Assembly: GCF_003696365.1 (NCBI RefSeq)
Contig: NZ_RFFM01000008.1
Coordinates: 18,938-82,937 of the forward strand
Reading direction: 5' to 3'
DNA length: 64,000 nt
Source of the DNA: Stutzerimonas zhaodongensis
Lineage (GTDB): Bacteria > Pseudomonadota > Gammaproteobacteria > Pseudomonadales > Pseudomonadaceae
Shown here: positions 36,532-46,756 of the stretch, in pieces
How the letters are laid out: each line of letters begins with the position of its first letter
Numbering within the stretch: position 1 is the stretch's first letter
Program-made: the position numbers and the translations under genes
Notes under the pieces: model-generated
The model's input: the letters and a program-made list of their open reading frames with translations, nothing else
Database searches by the model: none
Told to the model about the DNA's origin: nothing

Positions 36532-38349
36532 TTAAGCCTCGATCTCAATCAGCAGATCGCCCGGCGTCACCCTGTCACCCTTGGCCACGTGTACCGCCTT
36601 GACTGTACCTGCTATCGGCGCCTGGATCTCGGTTTCCATCTTCATCGCTTCGCTGATCAGTACGGCCTGGCCGGCTTTGACCGCATCGCCCTCCTTGACC
36701 AGCACATCAACCACGTTGCCCGGCATGCTGGTGCTGACATCGCCCGGCCCATTGGCCTGCTTGCGCTGACCGCCGCCACTGCCGCCGACGAAATTGTTCA
36801 GCGGCTCGAACACCACTTCCTCCGGCATACCGTCGATGGAGAGGAAGAAGTGCCGCTTGCCTTCGCCTTTGACGCCCACGCCGGTGATGTCGACGCGGTA
36901 GGTCTCACCGTGCACATCGATGACGAATTCGGTCGGTACGCCCTGCCCGCCCGCGGCGGTAGCCGTGCTGCCGTCAGGAATCGGCAGCAAGGTCTCGGGC
37001 ACCAGCGTGCCGGCCTCGCGCTCCTCGAGAAATTTGCGGCCGATGTCGGGGAACATGGCATAAGTCAGCACGTCTTCTTCGGACTTGGCCAGCGCGCCGA
37101 TTTCGCGCCGCAACTTGTCCAACTCGGGCTTGATCAGGTCCGCCGGGCGCACCTCGATGAACTCCTCCCCGCCGATCGCCTGGCGCTGCAGCTTGGCGTC
37201 GATGGTGCCCGGTGCCTTGCCATAGCCACCCTGCAGGTAGAGCTTCACCTCGTTGGTGATGGTCTTGTAACGCTCGCCGGCCAGCACGTTGAAGAACGCC
37301 TGGGTGCCAACGATCTGCGAGGTGGGCGTGACCAGCGGCGGGTAGCCCAGGTCCTTGCGCACGCGCGGGATCTCGGCCAGCACTTCGTCCATGCGGTTTA
37401 GCGCGCCTTGCTCCTTGAGCTGGTTGGCAAGGTTGGAAATCATTCCGCCCGGCACCTGATTGACCTGCACGCGGGTATCGACGCCGGTGAAGTCGCTCTC
37501 GAACTGATGGTACTTCTTGCGCACCGCATAGAAGTACAGCCCGATCTCCTGGATCAGTTCCAGATCGAGGCCGGTGTCGTAGGGCGTGCCGCGCAGCGCG
37601 GCGACCATGGACTCGGTGCCGGGGTGGCTGGTGCCCCAGGCCATGGAGGAGATCGCGGTGTCGATGTGGTCGGCGCCATTCTCGATGGCTTTGAGCTGAC
37701 ACATGCTGGCCACGCCTGCCGTGTCGTGGGAATGGATGAACACCGGTAGATCGATCTCGGCCTTCAGCGCACGGACCAGATCACCAGTAGCAAACGGCGT
37801 CAGCAACCCGGCCATGTCCTTGATCGCGATCGAGTCGACGCCCATGTCACGCATCGCCCGGCCCTGCTCGACGAACGCCTCGACGGTGTGCACCGGACTA
37901 GTGGTGTAGGCGATGGTGCCCTGCGCGTGCTTGCCGGTCTTTTTCACCGCACGTATGGCGATTTCCAGGTTCCGCACGTCGTTCATCGCATCGAAGATGC
38001 GGAACACGTCGATACCGTTTTCCGCCGCCTTTGCGCAGAAGGCCTCTACCACGTCATCGGCGTAGTGCCGATAGCCCAGCAGGTTCTGGCCGCGCAGCAG
38101 CATCTGCAACCGGGTATTGGGCAGCGCCGCTTTCAACTGGCGCAGGCGCTCCCAGGGGTCTTCCTTGAGAAAACGCACGCAGGCGTCGAAGGTCGCGCCG
38201 CCCCAGACTTCCAGCGACCAGTAGCCGACGCGGTCGAGCTTCTCGCAGATCGGCAGCATATCCTCGGTGCGCATGCGGGTAGCCAGCAGCGACTGATGGG
38301 CGTCACGCAAGATGGTGTCGGTAACGGTGATTTTCTTCTGAGCAGTCAT
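36532..38349 (-). CDS. pycB: Pyruvate carboxylase subunit B (carboxyltransferase plus biotin carrier)
   Basis: It transfers CO2 from carboxybiotin to pyruvate, making oxaloacetate, in the two-subunit acetyl-CoA-independent pyruvate carboxylase of pseudomonads. It has 605 residues. The N-terminal TIM barrel has TDTILRDAHQSLLATRMR with the metal/pyruvate site and GATFDACVRFLKEDPWERL; the conserved carboxyltransferase domain follows. The biotin carrier at the C-terminus has the lipoyl-like VLISEAMKMETEIQAPIAG with biotinyl-Lys near 572. It resembles oxaloacetate decarboxylase alpha, but pairing with a biotin carboxylase and the absence of the membrane beta subunit favour pyruvate carboxylase. 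Confidence 0.93.
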   Translation of the reverse strand: MTAQKKITVTDTILRDAHQSLLATRMRTEDMLPICEKLDRVGYWSLEVWGGATFDACVRFLKEDPWERLRQLKAALPNTRLQMLLRGQNLLGYRHYADDVVEAFCAKAAENGIDVFRIFDAMNDVRNLEIAIRAVKKTGKHAQGTIAYTTSPVHTVEAFVEQGRAMRDMGVDSIAIKDMAGLLTPFATGDLVRALKAEIDLPVFIHSHDTAGVASMCQLKAIENGADHIDTAISSMAWGTSHPGTESMVAALRGTPYDTGLDLELIQEIGLYFYAVRKKYHQFESDFTGVDTRVQVNQVPGGMISNLANQLKEQGALNRMDEVLAEIPRVRKDLGYPPLVTPTSQIVGTQAFFNVLAGERYKTITNEVKLYLQGGYGKAPGTIDAKLQRQAIGGEEFIEVRPADLIKPELDKLRREIGALAKSEEDVLTYAMFPDIGRKFLEEREAGTLVPETLLPIPDGSTATAAGGQGVPTEFVIDVHGETYRVDITGVGVKGEGKRHFFLSIDGMPEEVVFEPLNNFVGGSGGGQRKQANGPGDVSTSMPGNVVDVLVKEGDAVKAGQAVLISEAMKMETEIQAPIAGTVKAVHVAKGDRVTPGDLLIEIEA

Positions 38350-38359
38350 GGTTCGTTCC

Positions 38360-39775
38360 TCACAGTCCTGCGTGGGCGGCGATGGCGGCAGCGATGGCCA
38401 GGGCCAATTCGCCCGGCTTGCGTTTGATCGAGTAATTCAGCAGTTCCGGATGGTTGTCGACGAAGCTGGTGTTGAACTGCCCGCTGCGGAAATCCGGATT
38501 GGCGAGAATCTGCTGGTAATAGGTGGCAGTGGTCTTCACGCCCTGCACGCGCATGTCGTCCAGTGCGCGCGAACCGCGGGCCAGCGCCTCCTCCCAGGTC
38601 AGCGCCCAGACGATTAGCTTCAGGCACATGGAGTCGTAGTACGGCGGGATGGTGTAGCCGGTGTAGATCGCCGTATCGGTACGCACACCGGGGCCGCCGG
38701 GAGCGTAGTAACGGGTGATCTTGCCGAAGCAGGGCAGGAAATTGTTGCGAGGCTCCTCGGCGTTGATACGGAACTGCAGGGCGAAGCCGCGATACTGGAT
38801 GTCTTCCTGCTTGACCGAAAGCGGTAGGCCCGAAGCGATACGGATCTGCTCGCGGACGATGTCGATACCGGTGATTTCCTCGGTGATGGTGTGCTCGACC
38901 TGCACGCGGGTGTTCATTTCCATGAAGTACACCTCGCCCTCGGCGAGCAGGAACTCCACGGTGCCGGCGTTCTCGTACCCCACCGCCCTGGCAGCACGTA
39001 CCGCCAGGTCGCCGATATAGGCACGCTGCTCAGGAGTCAGCTGCGGGCTGGGGGCGATCTCGATGAGCTTCTGGTTACGGCGCTGGATCGAGCAATCGCG
39101 CTCGAACAGATGCACGGTGTTGCCGAAGGAATCGGCAAGGATCTGCGCCTCGATGTGCTTGGGCTCGACGATGCATTTCTCCAGAAACACGTCGGCCGAA
39201 CCGAAGGCCTTGGTGGCCTCGGATATGACCCGCGGATAGGCCTGGGCCAATTCTTCGCGCGAGTTGCAGCGACGGATACCACGACCGCCACCGCCAGACG
39301 TCGCCTTGAGCATCACCGGATAGCCAATGCCGTCAGCCGCCGCCAGCGCTTCCTCAACATTCGCGACGTTGCCTTCGGTGCCTGGCGTGACCGGCACTCC
39401 AGCCTTGATCATGCTGCGCCGCGCTTCGGTCTTGTCGCCCATGCGGCGAATCACTTCGGCGCTCGGGCCGACGAAGCGGATGCCACGCTCGGCGCAGATT
39501 TCCGCCAGCTCGGCGTTTTCAGAGAGAAAGCCGTAGCCCGGATGCAGGGCGTCGCAGCCAGTTTCAACAGCAAGATTCACCAGCTTGCGCGGGTTCAGAT
39601 AGCCCGCGAGCGGGTCCTCCCCGATGAAGTAGGCCTCGTCGGCGCGTTTGACGTGCAACGCATGGCGATCGGGCTCGGCGAACACCGCCACTGAGCGCAC
39701 ATTCATTTCAGCGCAGGCCCGCACGATGCGGACGGCTATTTCACCGCGGTTGGCGATCAGCAGCTTCTTGATCAC
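38360..39775 (-). CDS. pycA: Pyruvate carboxylase subunit A (biotin carboxylase)
   Basis: It carboxylates the biotin on PycB using bicarbonate and ATP. It has 471 residues from a GTG at 39775, giving MIKKLLIANRGEIAVRIVRA; the longer open frame upstream has no family similarity. ATP-grasp features are KATSGGGGRGIRRCNSREEL near 158, the catalytic EMNTRVQVEHTITEEITG near 287, and EERGIRFVGPSAE-type spacing earlier. It is co-transcribed with pycB (10-base gap) and divergent from a LysR regulator, as in other Pseudomonas genomes. Confidence 0.94.
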   Translation of the reverse strand: MIKKLLIANRGEIAVRIVRACAEMNVRSVAVFAEPDRHALHVKRADEAYFIGEDPLAGYLNPRKLVNLAVETGCDALHPGYGFLSENAELAEICAERGIRFVGPSAEVIRRMGDKTEARRSMIKAGVPVTPGTEGNVANVEEALAAADGIGYPVMLKATSGGGGRGIRRCNSREELAQAYPRVISEATKAFGSADVFLEKCIVEPKHIEAQILADSFGNTVHLFERDCSIQRRNQKLIEIAPSPQLTPEQRAYIGDLAVRAARAVGYENAGTVEFLLAEGEVYFMEMNTRVQVEHTITEEITGIDIVREQIRIASGLPLSVKQEDIQYRGFALQFRINAEEPRNNFLPCFGKITRYYAPGGPGVRTDTAIYTGYTIPPYYDSMCLKLIVWALTWEEALARGSRALDDMRVQGVKTTATYYQQILANPDFRSGQFNTSFVDNHPELLNYSIKRKPGELALAIAAAIAAHAGL

Positions 39776-39905
39776 GCTGTCATTCCCTCGGTCGATGAGC
39801 AGAAGGCCGCCATGAGGGGCCGCATATCGCCTGCACCAGTTGCAAGCCTCCAAACCCTACGCCGATGAGCACGATTACTGAAAATGAATAATAGTTTGAC
39901 TGAGA

Positions 39906-39921
39906 ATAAGTAGTTACTTAT
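39906..39921. promoter_or_regulatory. Inverted repeat in the pycA/LysR divergent region, probable LysR operator
   Basis: ATAAGTA-GT-TACTTAT is an exact 7-base inverted repeat in an AT-rich block between the divergent start codons, 131 bases upstream of pycA and 83 bases before the regulator gene. LysR regulators commonly bind such dyads in divergent intergenic regions. Confidence 0.5.
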
Positions 39922-40003
39922 ACCTGATCGCTATGGGCCAGCGGGCGGGGCGCAGAGCGCTTGCAAAGCACACGGCAATCACAAGATAAGGAGCGTCGAG
40001 TCG

Positions 40004-40966
40004 ATGCGAAAAAGCATGATGCGCATCACCCTGCGCCAGTTGCAGGTTTTCCGCGCGGTTTGTGAAAGCCGCTCCTACAGCCGAGCAGCCGAAGAAATGG
40101 CCCTGACCCAGCCCGCCGTGAGCTTGCAGATTCGCCAGTTGGAGGAGCTGATCGGGCAGCCGCTGTTCGAATATCTGGGGAAAAAACTCTACCTGACCGC
40201 AGCGGCCGAAGCGTTGCAGCGCGCCAGCACGGACATCTTCGGGCGGCTCGACAGCCTGGATATGCAACTGTCCGACCTGCAGGGCTCGCTACAAGGTCAG
40301 CTCAATCTCGCAGTCGAGTCGAGCGCCAAGTACATCACGCCGCATCTGTTCGCCGCGTTCAAACGCAAGCATCCGGAGGTCAGCCTTGAACTGGTGGTGG
40401 TCAACCACGCGCAGGCGGTGAAGCGTCTGTCGATCAGCCGTGACGACCTGCTGATCATGTCGCAAGTGCCGACCGATATGGACTTGGAGTTCCTACCCTT
40501 TCTCGATAATCCGATCGTCGCAGTCGCGCCCGTGGACCATCCGTTATGCACAGCACCAGAGCTGAAGCTACAGGATCTCACCCGCTACCCTCTGCTGATC
40601 CGCGAACCCGGCTCAGGCACTCGCAAGGCCGCCGAGGATTATCTGCGGCAGAAACGTGCCCATTTCGCTCAGACGGTGCAGGTGGCATCGCTCGATGCGC
40701 TGCGTGAGAGCGTGGCGGCGGGACTTGGACTGGCGCTGATACCTCGCCACGCCGTGCATCTGGAGCTGGCGCACGGGTTGCTCCACGAGCTACCCGTACT
40801 GGAGTTGCCGCTCTATCGCAGCTGGTGCGTGGTTCACCCGCGCGGCAAGCGGCTGAGTCCCGTCGCCCAGGCGTTCTTCGCCTTCATCCGTGAAGAGCGT
40901 GCGCAGATCAGTGCGCTGGCTGCCCGCTTTGATGGCGCGCCGGCAGGCCGTCCAGCAGCGGGCTGA
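40004..40966 (+). CDS. LysR-family regulator, probable PycR
   Basis: A 320-residue LysR-type regulator. The N-terminal winged HTH is LRQLQVFRAVCESRSYSRAAEEMALTQPAVSLQIRQLEELIG. The effector domain follows from about residue 95 (GQLNLAVESSAKYITPHLFAAFKRKHPEVSLELVV). The ATG at 40004 follows AAGGAG by 10 bases; MRITLRQ five codons in is a possible start. In P. aeruginosa a LysR regulator in the same divergent position to pycA is named PycR and controls pyruvate carboxylase and lipid genes. The same job is inferred here from position. Confidence 0.85.
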   Translation: MRKSMMRITLRQLQVFRAVCESRSYSRAAEEMALTQPAVSLQIRQLEELIGQPLFEYLGKKLYLTAAAEALQRASTDIFGRLDSLDMQLSDLQGSLQGQLNLAVESSAKYITPHLFAAFKRKHPEVSLELVVVNHAQAVKRLSISRDDLLIMSQVPTDMDLEFLPFLDNPIVAVAPVDHPLCTAPELKLQDLTRYPLLIREPGSGTRKAAEDYLRQKRAHFAQTVQVASLDALRESVAAGLGLALIPRHAVHLELAHGLLHELPVLELPLYRSWCVVHPRGKRLSPVAQAFFAFIREERAQISALAARFDGAPAGRPAAG

Positions 40967-41123
40967 TCATCAACAGGTCCGGATATTCCATCAACTGCGC
41001 ATGCAGCTGGCGCTGTTCGTCGTAGCTCTCGATCGCGCGGCGGAAATGCATGCGACGCTCGTCCTGCACTTTGCGGCGGGCGCGGGCGTCAAGGTTGACG
41101 TAGGCATCACGTGGCTGAGACAT
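40908..41123 (-). CDS. Small hypothetical protein
   Basis: A 71-residue soluble, charged protein (MSQPRDAYVNLDARARRKVQDERRM...). It is mainly helical, with an Arg/Glu-rich centre (RRMHFRRAIESYDEQRQLHAQL) and an APLLDGLPAR-like tail. Its 3' end overlaps the end of the LysR gene by 59 bases on the opposite strand. Small proteins of this look occur at this position in pseudomonads, but I cannot name a family with confidence. Confidence 0.55.
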   Translation of the reverse strand: MSQPRDAYVNLDARARRKVQDERRMHFRRAIESYDEQRQLHAQLMEYPDLLMISPLLDGLPARHQSGQPAH

Positions 41124-41236
41124 GCTGTTCTCCCGGATAGTGAAGTACTGGGAGGCTCAGCATCGAAGTGTTGGGTGACGCTATGAGGTCAACAAGATGA
41201 CGGAGTGATGACGGAGGACCGAGCGGTCACGTTGCG

Positions 41237-42103
41237 TCAATCCTCGTGGGTCTTCACCGATTTGGGCGACAGGCGCAGACTGCGAAGGCTGCGCTTCACG
41301 CTCTTGAGATGGTTGACCAGGCTAGGGCCGCGCGCCATGGCAACACCCATTGCCAGCACGTCGATCACCACCAGATGCGCAATACGCGAAGTCAGCGGCG
41401 TGTAGATCTCGGTGTCTTCCTGTACGTCGATGGCCAGATTAATGGTCGCCAACTCCGCCAGCGGCGTCTGGCTCGGGCAAAGGGTAATCAGCGTGGCGCC
41501 GGATTCGCGCACCACATTTGCCGTGATCAGCAAGTCCTTGGAACGGCCCGACTGGGAGATGCAGATCGCCACGTCGGTGGGCTTGAGCGTGACGGCGGAC
41601 ATCGCCTGCATATGGGGGTCGGAGTATGCCGCAGCGCTGAGCAGCAGGCGGAAGAACTTGTGCTGGGCATCGGTAGCTACTGCACCGGAGGCACCAAAAC
41701 CATAGAACTCCACACGCTCGGCCACAGCCATGGCGGCGACCGCTCGCTCCAGCGCATCAGAATCGAGCTTCTCGCGCACTTCCATCAAGGTGTGCAGGGT
41801 GGTGTCGAAGATCTTCAGCGCGAAGTCAGTGACCGAATCATTTTCGCTGATCGCGAACTGGCCGAAGCTCGCCCCCGCGGCGAGACTCTGCGCCAGTTTC
41901 AGCTTGAGATCCTGAAAACCCAGGCAACCAATGGCGCGACAGAAACGCACGATGGTTGGCTCGCTGACGCCCACCACATGGGCCAGATCAGCCATCGAGC
42001 TGTGCATCACCGCTGCTGGGTCGAGGAGCACATGGTCGGCAACTTTCAGTTCCGACTTGCGTAGCGAACTTCTCGATTGGGCAATGTGTTGCAGCAGGTT
42101 CAC
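41237..42103 (-). CDS. hexR: RpiR/HexR-family regulator of central carbon metabolism
   Basis: A 288-residue repressor. The N-terminal HTH domain (about 1-77) is RSSLRKSELKVADHVLLDP and VGVSEPTIVRFCRAIGCLGFQDLKLKLAQSL. The C-terminal SIS sugar-phosphate domain has VEFYGFGASGAVATDAQHKFFRL near 130 and VAICISQSGRSKDLLITANVVRESGATLI near 180. HexR senses 2-keto-3-deoxy-6-phosphogluconate and represses zwf and other Entner-Doudoroff genes. It is divergent from zwf, with a perfect HexR-type palindrome between them, close to its own start, which suggests it also represses itself. Confidence 0.93.
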   Translation of the reverse strand: MNLLQHIAQSRSSLRKSELKVADHVLLDPAAVMHSSMADLAHVVGVSEPTIVRFCRAIGCLGFQDLKLKLAQSLAAGASFGQFAISENDSVTDFALKIFDTTLHTLMEVREKLDSDALERAVAAMAVAERVEFYGFGASGAVATDAQHKFFRLLLSAAAYSDPHMQAMSAVTLKPTDVAICISQSGRSKDLLITANVVRESGATLITLCPSQTPLAELATINLAIDVQEDTEIYTPLTSRIAHLVVIDVLAMGVAMARGPSLVNHLKSVKRSLRSLRLSPKSVKTHED

Positions 42104-42193
42104 GTGGCGGACTCGCTATGATCAAAACCTGGCAAGAATGGTCGAACGCTGCGGGTGCGCTCGCATCCGTCGTGCCGGCTGGGTTGTAGTGGA

Positions 42194-42212
42194 CTTGTAG
42201 TTATACTACAAG
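42194..42212. promoter_or_regulatory. HexR operator between hexR and zwf
   Basis: CTTGTAGTTATACTACAAG is a perfect 8+3+8 palindrome that contains the TTGT-N7-ACAA core reported for Pseudomonas HexR. An extra half-site TTGTAGT lies at 42184-42190, just before it. It is 91 bases from the hexR start and 143 bases from zwf, well placed to control both. Confidence 0.85.
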
Positions 42213-42354
42213 CCTCGCAGTATCGCCCACCTACGTGCCGTTTAAAACGTAAGCGAGAAAGGCAAAACAAGGCAAAATCGGCCGAAGAAGCGGAATTACG
42301 TGCTTGTTCATCCGGCACGTGAATCGAGTCTGTCCACCTTATTGGAGTGACGCT

Positions 42355-43797
<1,443 letters not shown>

Positions 43798-43832
43798 GCC
43801 ATTTCTCAGGTTGATTTTCAACGGCCGGTATC

Positions 43833-43858
43833 CCGCTCCAGCCTCTGGGCTGGAGCGG
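43833..43858 (+). terminator. Stem-loop after zwf
   Basis: CCGCTCCAGCC and GGCTGGAGCGG make a perfect 11-base-pair stem with a TCTG loop, 36 bases past the zwf stop. No T run follows, so it may be a weak terminator or an RNA-stabilising hairpin. Confidence 0.6.
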
Positions 43859-44384
43859 ATTAGTGCAACTAACGGCAACTACCGATATCGACCAACACGC
43901 AACTACCGCCTAACTTCGCGGCTTCACATGGAAATCTCATCGCCACAAAAATTTCACTCAGCATGACGAGGTCGTCATCTCCGCTGAACAAGTCATCCAT
44001 ATCTGGCCAAGATATCCGCAACACAACTCGTAAGTTCAGGCTGAGTATCTGCCCTCGATATCGCCCCATGTTCGCCCTAGTCCGCAGGCGTGAAAACCTG
44101 CGTATTTCCTTAGCATCAACGACCCACTGAAATCTCGATAAAATCCTTTTAATACAAGGGATTGTGTTGTCACAGCCACGCCATCTGACCAGACTCTCCT
44201 AACGCCCGCGTGACCAATGTTGAATGAGCTGATTCCTGGCTACCGATATGCACTGACTATCTGACCTGTATCCCGCCGAACGTCCGCTAGTTGTGGATTC
44301 GGATTTGAAAGTTCAACTTTCGCGATAAACGGCGAACTTCGAAGATATCAGTGGCGAACCAGCGCCCATGATCGGCAACTCGGG
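43859..44384. other. Long AT-richer intergenic stretch before the ectoine cluster
   Basis: There is no gene I can support here. Composition is visibly more AT-rich than the flanking coding DNA and no repeat or RNA gene is evident. A 66-codon minus-strand frame (43869-44069) lacks a ribosome site and recognisable features. It probably holds upstream regulatory sequence of ectA and marks the junction where the ectoine cluster meets zwf. Confidence 0.5.
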
Positions 44385-44414
44385 TTGAGATTAATTTTTT
44401 GATGTGTTTATTCT
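44385..44414 (+). promoter_or_regulatory. Probable osmoregulated promoter of ectABCD-ask
   Basis: A -35 TTGAGA at 44385-44390 is separated by 17-18 bases, very AT-rich, from a weak -10 (TTATTC/TATTCT at 44408-44414). TTGAGA with a poor, AT-rich -10 is the described form of ect promoters, including that of P. stutzeri. A start near 44420 leaves about 30 bases of leader before ectA. Confidence 0.6.
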
Positions 44415-44452
44415 AGAAAAGGATTTCAATCAACAACCCCAAAGGATTTGTT

Positions 44453-44986
44453 TTGAGTGTTCCTACCGTAACGCTCCGTCGCCCAACCGACGGCGACGGT
44501 CATCCCCTCCATGAGCTGGTAGCACGTTGCCAACCTCTGGACATCAATTCGGTGTACTGCAACCTTCTGCAGTGCTCGGATTTCGCCGATACCTCCATCG
44601 CTGCCGTTAACGCAGACGACCAATTGGTAGGTTTCATTTCCGGATACTGCCCGCCTTCCCGCCCGGACACCTTGTTCGTCTGGCAGGTTGCGGTCGACGG
44701 CTCGATGCGCGGCCAGGGTCTGGCTTTGCGCATGCTGATGGCCCTTATCCAACGGGTCGCCACTGAGCAGGGCATCAGCTATCTGGAAACCACCATCTCG
44801 CCGGACAACGGGGCATCCCAGGCGCTGTTCAAGAAGGCTTTCGCCAAACTCGGAGCCGACTACAGCACCCGCACCCTGTTCGCTCGCGCCGAACATTTCG
44901 CCGGCAAGCACGAAGACGAAGTGCTCTACCGCGCCGGCCCGTTTGCCGCACCTAAATCAGAAGAAGAACTTGAGGAAAACGCATGA
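44453..44986 (+). CDS. ectA: L-2,4-diaminobutyrate N-gamma-acetyltransferase EctA
   Basis: It acetylates diaminobutyrate, the second step of ectoine synthesis. It has 177 residues with the GNAT fold; the acetyl-CoA site is VAVDGSMRGQGLALRMLMALI near 82-100, and EQGISYLETTISPDNGASQALF follows. The start is a TTG at 44453 with AAAGGA 6-7 bases upstream, giving MSVPTVTLRRPTDGDG; no ATG is available before the conserved HELVARCQPLDINSVYCNLL. A TTG start may lower EctA relative to the downstream enzymes. It overlaps ectB by 4 bases. Confidence 0.95.
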   Translation: MSVPTVTLRRPTDGDGHPLHELVARCQPLDINSVYCNLLQCSDFADTSIAAVNADDQLVGFISGYCPPSRPDTLFVWQVAVDGSMRGQGLALRMLMALIQRVATEQGISYLETTISPDNGASQALFKKAFAKLGADYSTRTLFARAEHFAGKHEDEVLYRAGPFAAPKSEEELEENA

Positions 44987-46257
44987 AAACTTTCGAACTG
45001 CACGAATCTGGCGTTCGCAGCTACTGCCGCTCCTTTCCAGTGGTCTTCAAGCAAGCCCGTGGCGCCGAACTGATTACCCGCGAAGGTAAGCATTACATCG
45101 ACTTCCTCGCTGGCGCCGGCACGCTCAACTACGGCCATAACCATCCGGTGCTCAAGCAGGCGCTGCTCGATTACATCGAAGCTGACGGTATCACTCACGG
45201 TCTGGACATGTACTCCGAGGCGAAGGAGACCTTCCTGTCGACCTTCGACCGGCTGATCCTCAAGCCGCGCAACATGGACTACATCATGCAGTTCACCGGC
45301 CCGACCGGCACCAACGCGGTGGAAGCCGCGCTGAAGCTGGCGCGCAAGGTGACTGGCCGTAACAACGTCATCAGTTTCACCAACGGCTTTCACGGCTGCA
45401 GCATCGGTGCCCTGGCGGCGACCGGTAACAAGCACCATCGTGGCGCTGCCGGCGTCCCGCTGACCGATGTCAGCCGCATGCCTTACGCCAACTATTTCGG
45501 CGACAAGGTCAACACCATCGCGATGATGGACAAGCTGCTGACCGACCCGTCCAGCGGCATCGACAAGCCGGCTGCCGTGATCGTGGAAGTGGTCCAGGGC
45601 GAAGGCGGCCTCAACGCCGCCTCCGCCGAGTGGGTCCGCAAGCTGGAAAAACTCTGCCGCAAGCACGAGATGCTGTTGATCGTCGACGACATCCAGGCCG
45701 GCTGCGGCCGTACCGGCACCTTCTTCAGTTTCGAAGAGATGGGCATCAAGCCGGACATGATCACCCTGTCCAAGTCGCTGTCTGGCTACGGCTTGCCGTT
45801 TGCCATGGTGCTGCTGCGCAAGGAGCTGGACCAGTGGAAGCCGGGCGAGCACAACGGCACCTTCCGCGGCAATAACCACGCGTTCGTCACCGCGGCCGCT
45901 GCCATCGAGCACTTCTGGAAGGACAACGCATTCGCCGATAGCGTCAAGGCCAAGGGCAAGCGCATCGCCGACGGCATGAACAAGATCGTCCGCCGCTACG
46001 GCCCGGACTCTCTGTTCGTCAAAGGCCGCGGCATGATGATCGGCATCAGCTGCCCGGACGGAGACACCGCTGCGGCCATCTGCCGCCACGCATTCGAGAA
46101 TGGTCTGGTCATCGAGACCAGCGGCGCCCATAGCGAAGTGGTCAAGTGTCTCTGCCCGCTGATCATAAGTGAAGAGCAGATCGACAAGGCCATGAGCATC
46201 CTGGACAAAGCGTTTGCCGCCGTGATGTCCGATCAGGCCGCCACCCAAGTTTCGTGA
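44983..46257 (+). CDS. ectB: Diaminobutyrate-2-oxoglutarate transaminase EctB
   Basis: It makes L-2,4-diaminobutyrate from aspartate semialdehyde and glutamate, the first ectoine step. It has 424 residues; a class III pyridoxal-phosphate aminotransferase. Landmarks are FLAGAGTLNYGHNHP near 42, QFTGPTGTNAVEAALKLARK near 105, LLIVDDIQAGCGRTGTFFSFEE near 232, and the PLP Lys in TLSKSLSGYGLPFAMVLLRK near 268. Translation is coupled to ectA. Confidence 0.97.
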   Translation: MKTFELHESGVRSYCRSFPVVFKQARGAELITREGKHYIDFLAGAGTLNYGHNHPVLKQALLDYIEADGITHGLDMYSEAKETFLSTFDRLILKPRNMDYIMQFTGPTGTNAVEAALKLARKVTGRNNVISFTNGFHGCSIGALAATGNKHHRGAAGVPLTDVSRMPYANYFGDKVNTIAMMDKLLTDPSSGIDKPAAVIVEVVQGEGGLNAASAEWVRKLEKLCRKHEMLLIVDDIQAGCGRTGTFFSFEEMGIKPDMITLSKSLSGYGLPFAMVLLRKELDQWKPGEHNGTFRGNNHAFVTAAAAIEHFWKDNAFADSVKAKGKRIADGMNKIVRRYGPDSLFVKGRGMMIGISCPDGDTAAAICRHAFENGLVIETSGAHSEVVKCLCPLIISEEQIDKAMSILDKAFAAVMSDQAATQVS

Positions 46258-46269
46258 GGAGAGTTTGAG

Positions 46270-46668
46270 ATGATCGTACGTACCCTGGCTGAATGCGAGC
46301 AGTCCAACCGCAAGATCACCACCGAGACCTGGGACAGCACGCGGATGCTGCTCAAGGACGACAAGATGGGCTTCTCGTTTCACATCACCACCATCTACGC
46401 CAACACCGAGACGCACATCCACTACCAGAACCATCTGGAGTCGGTGTACTGCATGAGCGGCAATGGTGAGATCGAAACCATCGCTGACGGCAAGATCTAC
46501 AAGATCGAGCCGGGCACGCTGTACATCCTCGACAAGCACGACGAGCACCTGCTGCGCGGCGGCACCGAGGAAATGAAGCTGGCCTGCGTCTTCAATCCGC
46601 CGCTCAACGGCAAGGAAGTACACGACGAAAGCGGCGTTTATCCGCTGGAGGCTGAAACCGTCGTCTGA
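46270..46668 (+). CDS. ectC: L-ectoine synthase EctC
   Basis: It cyclises N-gamma-acetyl-diaminobutyrate to ectoine. It has 132 residues and a cupin fold. Visible are [39 protein letters not shown], with the metal-binding residues of the family, and [35 protein letters not shown]. An AGGAGAG precedes the ATG. It ends 89 bases before ectD. Confidence 0.97.
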   Translation: MIVRTLAECEQSNRKITTETWDSTRMLLKDDKMGFSFHITTIYANTETHIHYQNHLESVYCMSGNGEIETIADGKIYKIEPGTLYILDKHDEHLLRGGTEEMKLACVFNPPLNGKEVHDESGVYPLEAETVV

Positions 46669-46756
46669 GGCGACAGAGTGGGACGAGCCCGCTCGTCTCA
46701 CTGAACCGCAGGGCGGCCCGCATCGTCCTGCGACACCGATTCAAGGAGAAACTAAC

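Noticed and set aside
36532..38349. Oxaloacetate decarboxylase alpha subunit
   Set aside because: The protein is related, but the next gene is a biotin carboxylase and the membrane beta and gamma subunits are absent, so pyruvate carboxylase subunit B fits better.
43869..44069. A 66-codon minus-strand frame in the gap before ectA
   Set aside because: No ribosome-binding site, hydrophobic pattern or family similarity was seen; the region is better read as regulatory or junction DNA.
44926..46701. A 591-codon open frame antisense to ectB/ectC
   Set aside because: The sense strand carries strong aminotransferase and cupin motifs; the antisense frame is an artefact of high GC.
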